This document shows positions 1 through 6,846 of a stretch of DNA of 13,656 nucleotides, one piece after another. The number at the start of each line of letters is the position of its first letter. The stretch's first letter is position 1. This DNA is from Actinomycetes bacterium (GTDB lineage Bacteria; Actinomycetota; Acidimicrobiia; Acidimicrobiales; Microtrichaceae). The notes below the pieces were generated by a model. It was not told where the DNA came from. It searched no databases and saw nothing but the letters and a program-made list of their open reading frames with translations. The DNA is taken from contig JAFAFN010000256.1 in NCBI GenBank assembly GCA_023423475.1, positions 1-13,656 of the forward strand. Reading direction: 5' to 3'. Both the position numbers and the translations under genes were made by a program.

Positions 1-261
1 GACGTAGACGCTGGTGAAGAACTGCAGCCGTTGCGTCGCGGTGGCCAGCGCGCCGACGGTGACCCAGGGGTCGAGCCACGGGGTGAAGGGCTCCCAGCGT
101 CGTTCGCCATCCGCCGTGTAGGGATACGGCGTCCGGAGCTGTTCCAGGTTGATCACGTGGTCCGGCAACGCCATGGCGTGGTAGCCGAGCTCATCGGCGG
201 CGGTGGCGAGGGCGAGTGCCTCGGGGAAGTCGAGGAAGGCGGAGCTGATCGAGAATCGCAC
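1..261 (-). CDS. LLM-class (luciferase-like) flavin/F420-dependent oxidoreductase, N-terminal part
   Basis: The gene is cut by the left edge, so only about 87 residues are visible. After the start the protein reads VRFSISSAF, then a helix rich in Ala and Leu (FPEALALATAADELGY), then MALPDHV and later WLDPWVTVGALATAT and LQFFTSVYV. This is the first beta-alpha-beta part of the bacterial luciferase-like TIM barrel. Members oxidise or reduce small molecules in the cytoplasm with FMN or coenzyme F420; the substrate cannot be read here. I chose the GTG at 261 because the family usually begins at the first beta strand. An in-frame ATG at 306 would add 15 residues with weaker third-position GC. Neither start has a good ribosome binding site. 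It lies just downstream of the nitronate monooxygenase gene on the same strand, so the two are probably cotranscribed. Confidence 0.85.
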   Translation of the reverse strand, partial: MRFSISSAFLDFPEALALATAADELGYHAMALPDHVINLEQLRTPYPYTADGERRWEPFTPWLDPWVTVGALATATQRLQFFTSVYV

Positions 262-327
262 GGGGAGATCATCGCCCAGATCTGCCGCCGCCCCTCGCCA
301 CGTCATCCGGCCGGGCCGTGCAGTGGG

Positions 328-1269
328 TCAGTTCACGGTGCCGTAGCGGGCGGCGAGTCCATCGATGCAGTCGGCGAACTCCGCGACGGTCCGTTCGATG
401 ACGTCAGCGACCGGTTCGACCTCGTCGATGCGACCGGCGACCTGGCCGCTCAGCGCGATCCCGGCGTCGAGGTCGCCGCCGAAGTAGACGGCCCGCACGT
501 CGCCGAAGCGCGCCATCACGTCGTCGTCGTCGGCATCGAGCCGCTCGCTGTAGGGGGTGCGCAGCGCGCGCAGCGCCGGTCGGTGTCGACGGTTCAGGAA
601 CACGGTGTCGGTCTCGGCCGCGCCCACGATCGCGTCCTTCCAGTTGGCGTGGATCGGCGACTCGACGGTCGCCACCATGCGGGTGCCCATCTGCACGCCT
701 TCGGCGCCGAGCGCGAACGCCGCCGCCATCGTCGCGCCGTCGACGATGCCGCCCGCAGCGATCACGGGCACGTCGACCGCAGCGCACACGAGGGGGAGCA
801 GCACCATCGTGGCGACGTCGCGCGGGTTCTTGAACCCGCCGCCCTCGCCACCCTCGACGACCAGGCCGTCGACGCCGGCCTCGACGGCCTTCAACGCCGC
901 GCGCAACGTCGGCACGACGTGGAACACCGTCAGGCCTGCTGCCTTGAGCTGCGCGGTGTAGCGCGTCGGATCACCGGCCGAGGTCGTCACGAACCCGACC
1001 CCCTGTTCGACGACGAAGTCGACGATGGACGGATCCGACACGAACGCCTGGGCGATGTTCACCCCGAACGGGCGGTCGGTCAGGCGCCGCATCGCGGCGA
1101 TCTCGTCACGAACCGCGTCCAGCTCGCCCGACGACGTCTCGATGATCCCCATGGCACCGGCGTTGGAGACCGCCGAGGCGAGTCGGGACCGGGCGATCCA
1201 CCCCATTGGGGCCTGGACGATCGGGATGTCGACGCCGAGCAGGTCGGTCACGCGGTTGGAGAAGCGCAT
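328..1269 (-). CDS. Nitronate monooxygenase-family FMN protein (2-nitropropane dioxygenase-like)
   Basis: A 313-residue cytoplasmic TIM-barrel flavoprotein, a normal length for the family. The N-terminal strand carries IVQAPMGWIA (about residues 17-26), typical of nitronate monooxygenases. The FMN phosphate-binding part is AAGGIVDGATMAAAFALGAE followed by GVQMGTR (about 171-197). The family oxidises alkyl nitronates to carbonyl compounds using FMN and oxygen, but it also includes FabK-like enoyl reductases and many members of unknown function. The loop that normally ends in a catalytic His (GGH) reads EGGEGGGFKN here (about 139-148), so the His is replaced by Phe and true nitronate activity is doubtful. 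The ATG at 1269 is chosen because the family begins with this strand. A TACCGT box ends 8 nt upstream, which would suit a leaderless mRNA. It heads a unit with the luciferase-like gene. Confidence 0.9.
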   Translation of the reverse strand: MRFSNRVTDLLGVDIPIVQAPMGWIARSRLASAVSNAGAMGIIETSSGELDAVRDEIAAMRRLTDRPFGVNIAQAFVSDPSIVDFVVEQGVGFVTTSAGDPTRYTAQLKAAGLTVFHVVPTLRAALKAVEAGVDGLVVEGGEGGGFKNPRDVATMVLLPLVCAAVDVPVIAAGGIVDGATMAAAFALGAEGVQMGTRMVATVESPIHANWKDAIVGAAETDTVFLNRRHRPALRALRTPYSERLDADDDDVMARFGDVRAVYFGGDLDAGIALSGQVAGRIDEVEPVADVIERTVAEFADCIDGLAARYGTVN

Positions 1270-1283
1270 GTCGGGCGACGGTA
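1270..1283 (-). promoter_or_regulatory. Candidate -10 box TACCGT for a leaderless mRNA of the nitronate monooxygenase gene
   Basis: On the minus strand TACCGT (1283 to 1278) fits the actinobacterial TAnnnT -10 pattern. It is separated by 8 nt from the ATG at 1269, so transcription would begin at or next to the A of the start codon. No Shine-Dalgarno sequence precedes this ATG and no clear -35 box is seen. Inferred from sequence only. Confidence 0.35.
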
Positions 1284-1363
1284 GCGGGCCGGCTCTCGCG
1301 ATGATCGGCCGTTGCGCACTGCGGCAGATGTTCAGCTGAGGGCCCGAACGAGCCGATGCAGCA

Positions 1364-3874
1364 ATGAGCCCCGGCTCGGACGACCACATGACGAACCACG
1401 ACACACCTCCGACCCACGCGACCGACGACCTCTTGGTCGACGCGCGGCTGCTGCAGCTGCTCGACGCGTCGGTCGACGCCTTGATGGTCCTGGGCGACGA
1501 GGGCGATGTCGTCTGGGTCAGCCCGAGCACCGAGCGGCTGCTCGGCATCGGTCTGGACGAGCTGCGTGCGATCGAACCGCTGGATCTGGTGCACCCCGAC
1601 GACCTGCCCGAGGCGGCACGGATGCTCGGTGAGCTGATCGTGGGGGGAGGGGAGGAGGAGCCACCGGCCATCCTCCGTCTGCTCACCTCGAGCGGCGACG
1701 AGCGGTGGGTCGAGGTGAAGGGCTCCGATCTCCGCGGCGCCGCTGGTATCGATGGCATCGTGCTCACGGCTCGCGACATCGAGCACCGATTCGCACTCGA
1801 AGATGCACTGCGCACGTCGCAGCGTCGTTTCGAATCGCTCGTGCGCAACAGCAACGACGGCATCGTGGTGCTCGATGCGGACCTGAAGCTGACCTACGCG
1901 AGTCCCTCGATCGAACGGCTGACGGGCTATCCGCCAGAGGCGATGACGGGCTACGACGTCTCGGTGGTCGTGCTCGAACCTGAGCGGACCGAGCTGCTCG
2001 GCGCGCTCGAGCGTGTCATCGCGGATGCGGGGGTGGTGGAGTCACTGCGGGTGCAGATCCGACATCGCGACGGGACGAAGCTGTGGTTCGAGGTGCGTGT
2101 CTCGAACCAGCTCGAGGACCATGCGATCGAAGGGGTCATCGCCAACCTGCGTGACGTGACCGACGTGGTCGCCGCCGAGCTCGAGGCCGCTCGACTCACC
2201 GAGATCTTCGATCTGACCCACGACCTCGTGACCGTGGTCGACGGTGCGTCGATGCTGCAGTACATGAACCCGGCGTGCGCACGATTCTTCGGGCTCTCCG
2301 AGTCGGAGATCCCTCTCGGCACGATCTGGCAGGTCGCCGAGCTGCTGCCGGAGCAGGGCGAGGCCTGTCACTTCGGCGCCGGTGAGCGGGCATGGACGAC
2401 CGAGACCGAGATCGTTCGGGCCGACGGGCGCAAGGTGCCCTTCGCCGTCCAGGTGATCGCGCACTCCGACGCGGACGGCACCATCTCGCGCTACTCGGCG
2501 GTCGCACACGACATCAGTGAGTCGAAGCGCCTCGCCGCGTCGCTCGAGGTGCAGGCACTGCACGACCCCCTGACCGGCCTGCCCAACCGGACCCTGCTCG
2601 AACAGCGCATGCGTGAGATCCGTGCCGCCAGTGCGCAGGGGGCCTCGTCGTTGTCGTTGCTGTTCATCGACCTCGACCACTTCAAGGTCATCAACGACAG
2701 CCTCGGCCACGCGTTCGGCGATCGGCTGCTCCAGGCGGTCGCCTTCCGGCTCCGCGGCCTCGTGCGGCCCGAGGACACCGTCGCCCGCTTCGGCGGCGAC
2801 GAGTTCGTCGTGCTCTGCGATGGACTCGCCGGCGGCGAGGCCGCCCGTGACGTCGCCCGGCGCATCAGCGAGGCGATGGTCGTGCCGGTCGTCGTCGACG
2901 GCAGCCCGGTGCACGTCAGCGTCTCGATCGGCATCGCGGACGACCGCTGCGACGGCGACCCGGGCGCACTCATCCGTGACGCGGACACCGCCATGTACCG
3001 GGCGAAGTCGGAAGGTCGCGGTCGTTCGGTGGTCTTCGACGACGAGCTGCGGCGTCGTGCGGTGGAACGTCAGCGCATCGAGTCCGCGCTGCGCATGGCG
3101 CACGAGGACGGCTCGCTCGAGCTGCACTACCAGCCGATGGTCGACCTCGGGTCCGGGGTGCTGCGCGGTGTCGAGGCGCTCGTGCGATGGCGCCACGGCG
3201 ACCGACTGCTCGGACCGCTCGAGTTCATCCCCGTCGCGGAGGAGACCGGCCTGATCCAGGGACTCGGCGAGTGGGTGCTCGACGCAGCCTGCGCCGACCT
3301 CGCTCGGTGGCAGCGCATGCCGGGTTGGGAGCACCTGGCGATGTCGGTCAACGTCTCGGTCCGCCAGCTGCAGCACGTCGGGTTCGCCGACCTGCTCGAA
3401 GGTGTGCTCGAGCGTTCGGGGATCCCGGGCAGCTCGCTGGCGCTCGAGGTGACCGAATCCGTCCTGTTGGACGACGCGGCGGTCGACAGCTCGGGCATCG
3501 ACCGTCTGGATCGGCTCGGTGTCGAGCTGGCCATCGACGACTTCGGCACGGGCTACTCGTCGCTCACGTACCTGGCGAAGCTGCCCGTCGACGTCGTGAA
3601 GCTGGATCGCACGTTCCTCGAAGCCGCCGGATCCGACCACCACCGGAACCGGATGGTGTCGGGCGTGCTCGATCTGGTGCGGGCGCTCGGACTGCGCTGC
3701 GTGGCCGAGGGGATCGAGTCCGAGGAGCAGTACCGACTGCTCGCCGGACTGGGTTGCGACACGGGTCAGGGCTTCCACATCGCTCGTCCGATGAGGGCCG
3801 AGCAGCTGGTCCAGCTGCTCCGTCAGCTGGAGCCGTCCTCACCGTGGCCCCGCGCCGGGCACCTGGTCGCCTGA
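1364..3874 (+). CDS. PAS-PAS-PAS-GGDEF-EAL c-di-GMP synthase/phosphodiesterase
   Basis: An 836-residue cytoplasmic signalling protein without membrane segments. Three PAS sensor domains lie at about 27-140, 151-272 and 279-392, each ending in a typical DIxxR/DVT/DISE linker. A GGDEF domain follows (about 396-558) with the intact signature ARFGGDEF (474-481). An RPED product-inhibition site (468-471) sits five residues before the GGDEF motif. The EAL domain (about 570-822) keeps EALVRW, the Asn in SVNVS, the Glu in LEVTES, DDFGTGYSSL, the Lys in VKLDRTF, AEGIES and the Gln of GQGF. Both making and breaking of c-di-GMP are therefore possible, tuned by signals at the PAS domains. The ligands or cofactors of the PAS domains cannot be read. 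An ATG at 1388 is an alternative start eight codons in; neither has a strong ribosome binding site. It is divergent from the nitronate monooxygenase gene and convergent with the next gene. Confidence 0.95.
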   Translation: MSPGSDDHMTNHDTPPTHATDDLLVDARLLQLLDASVDALMVLGDEGDVVWVSPSTERLLGIGLDELRAIEPLDLVHPDDLPEAARMLGELIVGGGEEEPPAILRLLTSSGDERWVEVKGSDLRGAAGIDGIVLTARDIEHRFALEDALRTSQRRFESLVRNSNDGIVVLDADLKLTYASPSIERLTGYPPEAMTGYDVSVVVLEPERTELLGALERVIADAGVVESLRVQIRHRDGTKLWFEVRVSNQLEDHAIEGVIANLRDVTDVVAAELEAARLTEIFDLTHDLVTVVDGASMLQYMNPACARFFGLSESEIPLGTIWQVAELLPEQGEACHFGAGERAWTTETEIVRADGRKVPFAVQVIAHSDADGTISRYSAVAHDISESKRLAASLEVQALHDPLTGLPNRTLLEQRMREIRAASAQGASSLSLLFIDLDHFKVINDSLGHAFGDRLLQAVAFRLRGLVRPEDTVARFGGDEFVVLCDGLAGGEAARDVARRISEAMVVPVVVDGSPVHVSVSIGIADDRCDGDPGALIRDADTAMYRAKSEGRGRSVVFDDELRRRAVERQRIESALRMAHEDGSLELHYQPMVDLGSGVLRGVEALVRWRHGDRLLGPLEFIPVAEETGLIQGLGEWVLDAACADLARWQRMPGWEHLAMSVNVSVRQLQHVGFADLLEGVLERSGIPGSSLALEVTESVLLDDAAVDSSGIDRLDRLGVELAIDDFGTGYSSLTYLAKLPVDVVKLDRTFLEAAGSDHHRNRMVSGVLDLVRALGLRCVAEGIESEEQYRLLAGLGCDTGQGFHIARPMRAEQLVQLLRQLEPSSPWPRAGHLVA

Positions 3875-3891
3875 TCCCACCCTCGCCGGTC

Positions 3892-4437
3892 TCATCCACC
3901 AGGGACGCAGGCGGCGCTCAGCTGGTCGGCGTGCACCGAGATCAGGACGCCGTCGCGACCGAGCGCCGGTGCGTCGGTCAGGATCGTGGCCTGCACCGGT
4001 GCCGCGGCCTCGCCGTCCCCGATCTGCCCGGAGAACGACAGCAGCACGTCCGGGTCGTCGCTGCGCGGCACTTCGCTCCAGTTCGACGCCACGTCGGAGC
4101 GGTAGAAGTCCACCAGGTCGGCAGCCGATGCGGTCGTGTCCCAGGTGACGAAGGCGATCCAGCCGCCGGATGGATAGCAGGCGTCGGTGAGCACTTCGGT
4201 GCCGCCCGTGGTCCCAGGGGGCGGCGCGGTGAACAGCTCGTCGGCGCGGATGGCCTCGAGCAGTTGCATGTCCTCGTCGTCGAGGCAGGCCTCGTCCGGC
4301 TCACAACCCAGCTCGACGACCACGGCGGCGACCCCTGCCGCTCCGACGGCGACGACGACCACGGCGACGGCCACCAGCCATCTGCTGCGTGAACGTGCGT
4401 CGGGCACGGTCGGCTGCATCGGCTGCCGCTGCGACAT
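3892..4437 (-). CDS. Small protein with an N-terminal membrane anchor, function unknown
   Basis: A 181-residue protein that I do not recognise. A basic N-terminus (SRSRWL) is followed by one long hydrophobic Val/Ala segment at about 20-43, and then an extracytoplasmic domain of about 135 residues. Cysteines at 45, 51, 87 and 177 could form two disulfides. The Cys after the hydrophobic stretch is preceded by E-L-G, which does not fit a lipobox, so a signal anchor is likelier than a lipoprotein. The domain alternates short helices (DLVDFYRSDVASNW) with strands (AFVTWDT, VLLSFSG, VLISVHA), giving a small alpha/beta look. The ATG at 4437 is preferred to an upstream ATG at 4506, because a TAnnnT box lies 7 nt before it and the extra 23 residues would cross into the divergent regulatory region. 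Its 3' end faces that of the GGDEF-EAL gene, 17 bp away. Confidence 0.75.
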   Translation of the reverse strand: MSQRQPMQPTVPDARSRSRWLVAVAVVVVAVGAAGVAAVVVELGCEPDEACLDDEDMQLLEAIRADELFTAPPPGTTGGTEVLTDACYPSGGWIAFVTWDTTASAADLVDFYRSDVASNWSEVPRSDDPDVLLSFSGQIGDGEAAAPVQATILTDAPALGRDGVLISVHADQLSAACVPGG

Positions 4438-4450
4438 GTGCAGCACCCTA
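4438..4450 (-). promoter_or_regulatory. Candidate -10 box TAGGGT for a leaderless mRNA of the 181-aa gene
   Basis: TAGGGT on the minus strand (4450 to 4445) is followed by 7 nt and then the ATG at 4437. This places the expected transcription start on the start codon itself. There is no Shine-Dalgarno sequence and no convincing -35 box. Confidence 0.4.
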
Positions 4451-4485
4451 ACGGGAGGACGCCTGAGCGGATCGGCAGAGAAATT

Positions 4486-4502
4486 CGCTGGTATGACCAG
4501 CG
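4486..4502. promoter_or_regulatory. Perfect inverted repeat in the divergent region (possible operator)
   Basis: CGCTGGT-ATG-ACCAGCG has 7-bp perfect arms and a 3-bp centre. It lies between the start of the 181-aa membrane protein gene and that of the binding lipoprotein gene, about 20 bp upstream of a TAGTGT -10 candidate for the latter. Its size and position suit a dimeric repressor or activator site. No regulator gene adjoins it. Confidence 0.35.
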
Positions 4503-4521
4503 TCACACCCGGACGTCGCCA

Positions 4522-4579
4522 TAGTGTTCGCCGTCACACGTCGTCGCCGCTCCGGGGACGACGGATTCTCCGGGGGGAG
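4522..4579 (+). promoter_or_regulatory. Candidate promoter and ribosome binding site of the binding lipoprotein gene
   Basis: TAGTGT at 4522-4527 is a TAnnnT -10 candidate, which would give a leader of about 50 nt. No good -35 box is seen. A G-rich Shine-Dalgarno run with GGAG at 4576-4579 lies 5 nt before the ATG at 4585 and only 2 nt before the GTG at 4582, which favours the ATG. Two direct copies of CGTCACAC (4501-4508 and 4532-4539) flank the -10 box. Confidence 0.35.
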
Positions 4580-4584
4580 TAGTG

Positions 4585-6000
4585 ATGAAGTCCTTGCGAC
4601 TGTTGGTACTCGGTGTGACGTTGACGATGGTGCTGGCCGCCTGTGGGGCCAGCGGGAGCGACTCCGCCGACGAGGACGAGGGTGGCTCGAGCGAGACCAC
4701 CGTCGCCCAGGGCGACGACGCCGCGATGTGGGGTGACCTGGAGTCGCCCTGCAGCGAGGGTGACGCATCGGTGGCCGAGGGCGAGGGCCCCTCGACCGAC
4801 ACGCTCAAGATCGGCGTGCCGAACGATCGGAACTCCGAGATCCGACCCGGCCTGAACGCAGAGTTCTGGGACGCCGCGGTGGCCTACACCGAATGGTGCA
4901 ACGCACAGGGAGGGATCCAGGGCGTGCCGCTCGAACCCGTCGACATCGACGGCGGCGTCACGAACGTCGAGGCCGCGATGACCAAGGCGTGCACCGATGT
5001 GTTCGCGCTCGTCGGTGGTGGGTTCGCGATGGACAACCTGCAGTTCTCCGGCAAGGACGGCTCGGACTTCCACAAGTGCGGGCTGATCGACATCCCGGGC
5101 TTCACGGTGTCGGTCGAGAAGTCGCTCTCGAACGGTCAGGTGCAGCCGGTGCCGAACCCTGCGGACGCGAAGTCGTCGCAGTGGATCGCCGACTTCAAGA
5201 AGCTGTACCCCGAGGAGTCGAAGAAGACCGTCGTGGTCTACTCCAAGGACCTCCCGTCGCTCGAGGCGACGAAGCTGCAGTTCGACGCCGTCGTCGAGGC
5301 CGAGGGCGGCATCGAGAACCTCGATCCGGTCACCTACGGCCTCGTCGTGTCGGACTGGGGGCCGTATGCCGAGAAGGTCATCGAGTCCGGAGCGACGTCG
5401 CTGTACTGGATCGGCGAGCCCGGCAACGCAGGCTCGCTGGTCAAGCTGCTGCGTGAGAAGGGCTGGGACGGAGTGTTCCTGAACGAGGCCAACCTCTACG
5501 ACGACGTCTTCATCGAGACCGGCGGCACCGCGGCCGACGAGAGCATCGTGCGCACGGCGTTCCACCCCTTCGAAGAGGCCGACCAGTGGCCGGCGGTCCA
5601 GAAGTACATGGACAACCTCCAGGAGTACGTCCCGGACGGCAAGCAGGCGTTCCTGGGTCTCCAGGGCACGTCGTCGTGGCTGCTCTTCTCGGTGGCCGCC
5701 GATGCCTGTGCGACGAAGAACGACGGCGTCATCAGCCGTGAGTGCGTGCTGTCCGAGGCGAACGCCGTCGAGGACTGGACCGCGGGTGGCATGCACGCCC
5801 CGACCGACCCGGGCGTCGAGACCCCTGCCGAGTGCGGGATGATCATGGTCGTCAAGGACGGCGAGTTCACCCGCCTCTACCCCGAGATCGGCGGCGAGGG
5901 TGACGACGAGGCCGGCTTCCACTGCCCTGAGGACAGCATCGTGACGGTGCCGTCCATCCCGGGCGAGGGCGCCGTCGACCCGGACCGTCCCGAGCTCTGA
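4585..6000 (+). CDS. Branched-chain amino-acid-type ABC transporter substrate-binding lipoprotein
   Basis: A 471-residue type 1 periplasmic-binding protein (Peripla_BP_6-like). A lipoprotein signal peptide ends in the lipobox LAAC with Cys at 20, so the mature protein should be lipid-anchored on the outer face of the membrane. An acidic Ser/Gly/Asp linker follows (about 21-70). The binding fold begins at TLKIGVPNDRN (73-83) and includes AAVAYTEWCNAQGGIQGVPL (97-116), AMTKACTDVFALVGGG (131-146), a second-lobe strand KTVVVYSKDLPS (214-225) and TSLYWIGEPGNAGSLVKLLR (271-290). Several further Cys residues late in the chain may form disulfides. The family binds amino acids, amides, urea or other small solutes; the ligand cannot be read here. 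No permease or ATPase gene is in the window, so this is an orphan component. A strong hairpin follows its stop codon, suggesting a single-gene transcript. Confidence 0.93.
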   Translation: MKSLRLLVLGVTLTMVLAACGASGSDSADEDEGGSSETTVAQGDDAAMWGDLESPCSEGDASVAEGEGPSTDTLKIGVPNDRNSEIRPGLNAEFWDAAVAYTEWCNAQGGIQGVPLEPVDIDGGVTNVEAAMTKACTDVFALVGGGFAMDNLQFSGKDGSDFHKCGLIDIPGFTVSVEKSLSNGQVQPVPNPADAKSSQWIADFKKLYPEESKKTVVVYSKDLPSLEATKLQFDAVVEAEGGIENLDPVTYGLVVSDWGPYAEKVIESGATSLYWIGEPGNAGSLVKLLREKGWDGVFLNEANLYDDVFIETGGTAADESIVRTAFHPFEEADQWPAVQKYMDNLQEYVPDGKQAFLGLQGTSSWLLFSVAADACATKNDGVISRECVLSEANAVEDWTAGGMHAPTDPGVETPAECGMIMVVKDGEFTRLYPEIGGEGDDEAGFHCPEDSIVTVPSIPGEGAVDPDRPEL

Positions 6001-6008
6001 TCGTCCGA

Positions 6009-6046
6009 GCCGGCACCTGACCACCCGCCGGTGTTCAGGCGCCGGC
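6009..6046 (+). terminator. Hairpin terminator after the binding lipoprotein gene, without T-tract
   Basis: The arm GCCGGCACCTGACCACC (6009-6025) pairs with 6030-6046 around a CGCC tetraloop. This gives 15 base pairs broken by two 1x1 mismatches (A6015/C6040 and C6021/T6034). It starts 8 nt after the stop codon. The following bases are GC-rich with no T-run. A further 7-bp inverted repeat, GGCGCCG/CGGCGCC (6038-6044 and 6058-6064), overlaps its end. Confidence 0.65.
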
Positions 6047-6097
6047 AGCGGCGCTCACGGCGCCGAAGATCGACGACGTGCGGGGGAGCGCGTCCCG

Positions 6098-6103
6098 TAT
6101 CGT
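6098..6103 (+). promoter_or_regulatory. Candidate -10 box TATCGT of the tetR gene
   Basis: TATCGT fits TAnnnT and lies 31 nt before the ATG at 6134, placing the transcription start near 6110, just before the first 16-bp repeat. No convincing -35 box is visible. Confidence 0.3.
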
Positions 6104-6114
6104 CACCGCCTCAA

Positions 6115-6151
6115 GGTCGGGAACGGTGGGCTCATGGTCGGGAACGGTGGG
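6115..6151 (+). repeat. Two exact 16-bp direct repeats, period 21 bp, across the tetR start
   Basis: GGTCGGGAACGGTGGG occurs at 6115-6130 and again at 6136-6151. The second copy overlaps the first codons of the regulator gene. The 21-bp period is two helical turns and also seven codons. It may be an operator for self-repression or a small tandem duplication. An inverted 8-bp match to its core (ACCGTTCC, 6769-6776) lies at the far end of tetR. Confidence 0.6.
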
Positions 6152-6769
6152 GTGGTGCCGCCCAAGCAGCGGCGGACACAGGCGAACGTCGAGCGGATCC
6201 TCGCGGCGGTGGAGCAGCTGATCGAGCGCCGCGAGTTCGCGGACGTGTCGGTGCTCGAGATCTGCGAGGTAGCCGAGGTCTCGACGAGTTCGTTCTACGC
6301 GCGGTTCTCGTCGAAGGAGGCGCTGCACAGCGCGATGTTCGAACGCGTCATCGACAGCGCACGCCGCGAGCTCGAGGACGTGGTCACCGAGATGCTGCGC
6401 GAGCCGCTCGAGCCGGTCGTGGTCATCCGCACGGTGCTGTCCCACGTGGTGCAGTTCGTGCGCCGCCACGCGTCCCTGCTGCGCTCGATCGAACGCGACC
6501 CGGTGCTCGTGGAGCGCTACTGGCTGCTCACCTCGGACACCTCCGACGAACTCGCCGTCGTGCTCGAGACGCTCTACGGCGTCGACGACCCGGCGTTCCG
6601 ACGTCGGCTGCAGCTCGGTGTCCGGGTCTGTGGCTCGACGGTGCTGCGAGCCGTCGGGGCGCCCGTGCAGTTCGGCGACCGTCTGGGGCTGACCGACGCC
6701 GAGCTCGTGGACGAGCTCGGCGACATGCTGGCCGCCTATCTCGACGTGGCGGCGAGCAGATCGCGTTGA
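6134..6769 (+). CDS. TetR/AcrR family transcriptional regulator
   Basis: A 211-residue regulator of normal length. The N-terminal DNA-binding domain has a first helix (QANVERILAAVEQLIERREF, 16-35) and a helix-turn-helix VSVLEICEVAEVSTSSFYAR (38-57), with FYARFSSKEAL as the classic recognition-helix and helix-4 signature. The C-terminal ligand-binding and dimer domain (about 80-205) is all-helical and gives no clue to the ligand. The start is uncertain: in-frame GTG codons at 6152 and 6155 would trim the first six or seven residues (MVGNGGV) and leave both 16-bp repeats in the leader. It could repress itself or the exported-protein gene 77 bp downstream on the same strand. It is not adjacent to the EthA-like gene, unlike EthR and EthA in mycobacteria. 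Confidence 0.92.
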   Translation: MVGNGGVVPPKQRRTQANVERILAAVEQLIERREFADVSVLEICEVAEVSTSSFYARFSSKEALHSAMFERVIDSARRELEDVVTEMLREPLEPVVVIRTVLSHVVQFVRRHASLLRSIERDPVLVERYWLLTSDTSDELAVVLETLYGVDDPAFRRRLQLGVRVCGSTVLRAVGAPVQFGDRLGLTDAELVDELGDMLAAYLDVAASRSR

Positions 6770-6796
6770 CCGTTCCAGTTCGGGACGATTTGATCG

Positions 6797-6816
6797 CCCG
6801 ATGGGTGGTCATCGGG
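6797..6816. terminator. Inverted repeat between tetR and the exported-protein gene
   Basis: CCCGATG-GGTGGT-CATCGGG has 7-bp perfect arms and a 6-nt loop, and no T-tract follows. It could end part of the tetR transcript or be an operator for the gene that starts 30 bp downstream. Position alone does not decide between these. Confidence 0.35.
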
Positions 6817-6846
6817 ACCGCCTCGGGCAGAAGACGGTGAGGGGCG

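Noticed and set aside
31..1284. Plus-strand open frame of 417 codons at the left end
   Set aside because: It is antisense to two recognisable flavoprotein genes and is rich in Arg, Gly and His, typical of a mirror frame.
2042..3778. Long open frame (578 codons) antisense to the GGDEF-EAL gene
   Set aside because: The sense strand encodes intact catalytic domains; the antisense product has no family features.
3862..3903. Inverted repeat CCTGGT/ACCAGG between the convergent GGDEF-EAL and 181-aa genes
   Set aside because: Only 6-bp arms with a 30-nt loop; too weak to call a terminator.
4534..6024. Long open frame (496 codons) antisense to the binding lipoprotein gene
   Set aside because: Low-complexity Arg/Val/Leu/His composition with no domain, and it is fully opposite a clear gene. 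It is an expected shadow in GC-rich DNA.
6134..6769. TetR gene as the EthR partner of the EthA-like monooxygenase
   Set aside because: The genes are about 4.5 kb apart with unrelated genes and two terminator-like hairpins between them; nothing in the sequence links them.
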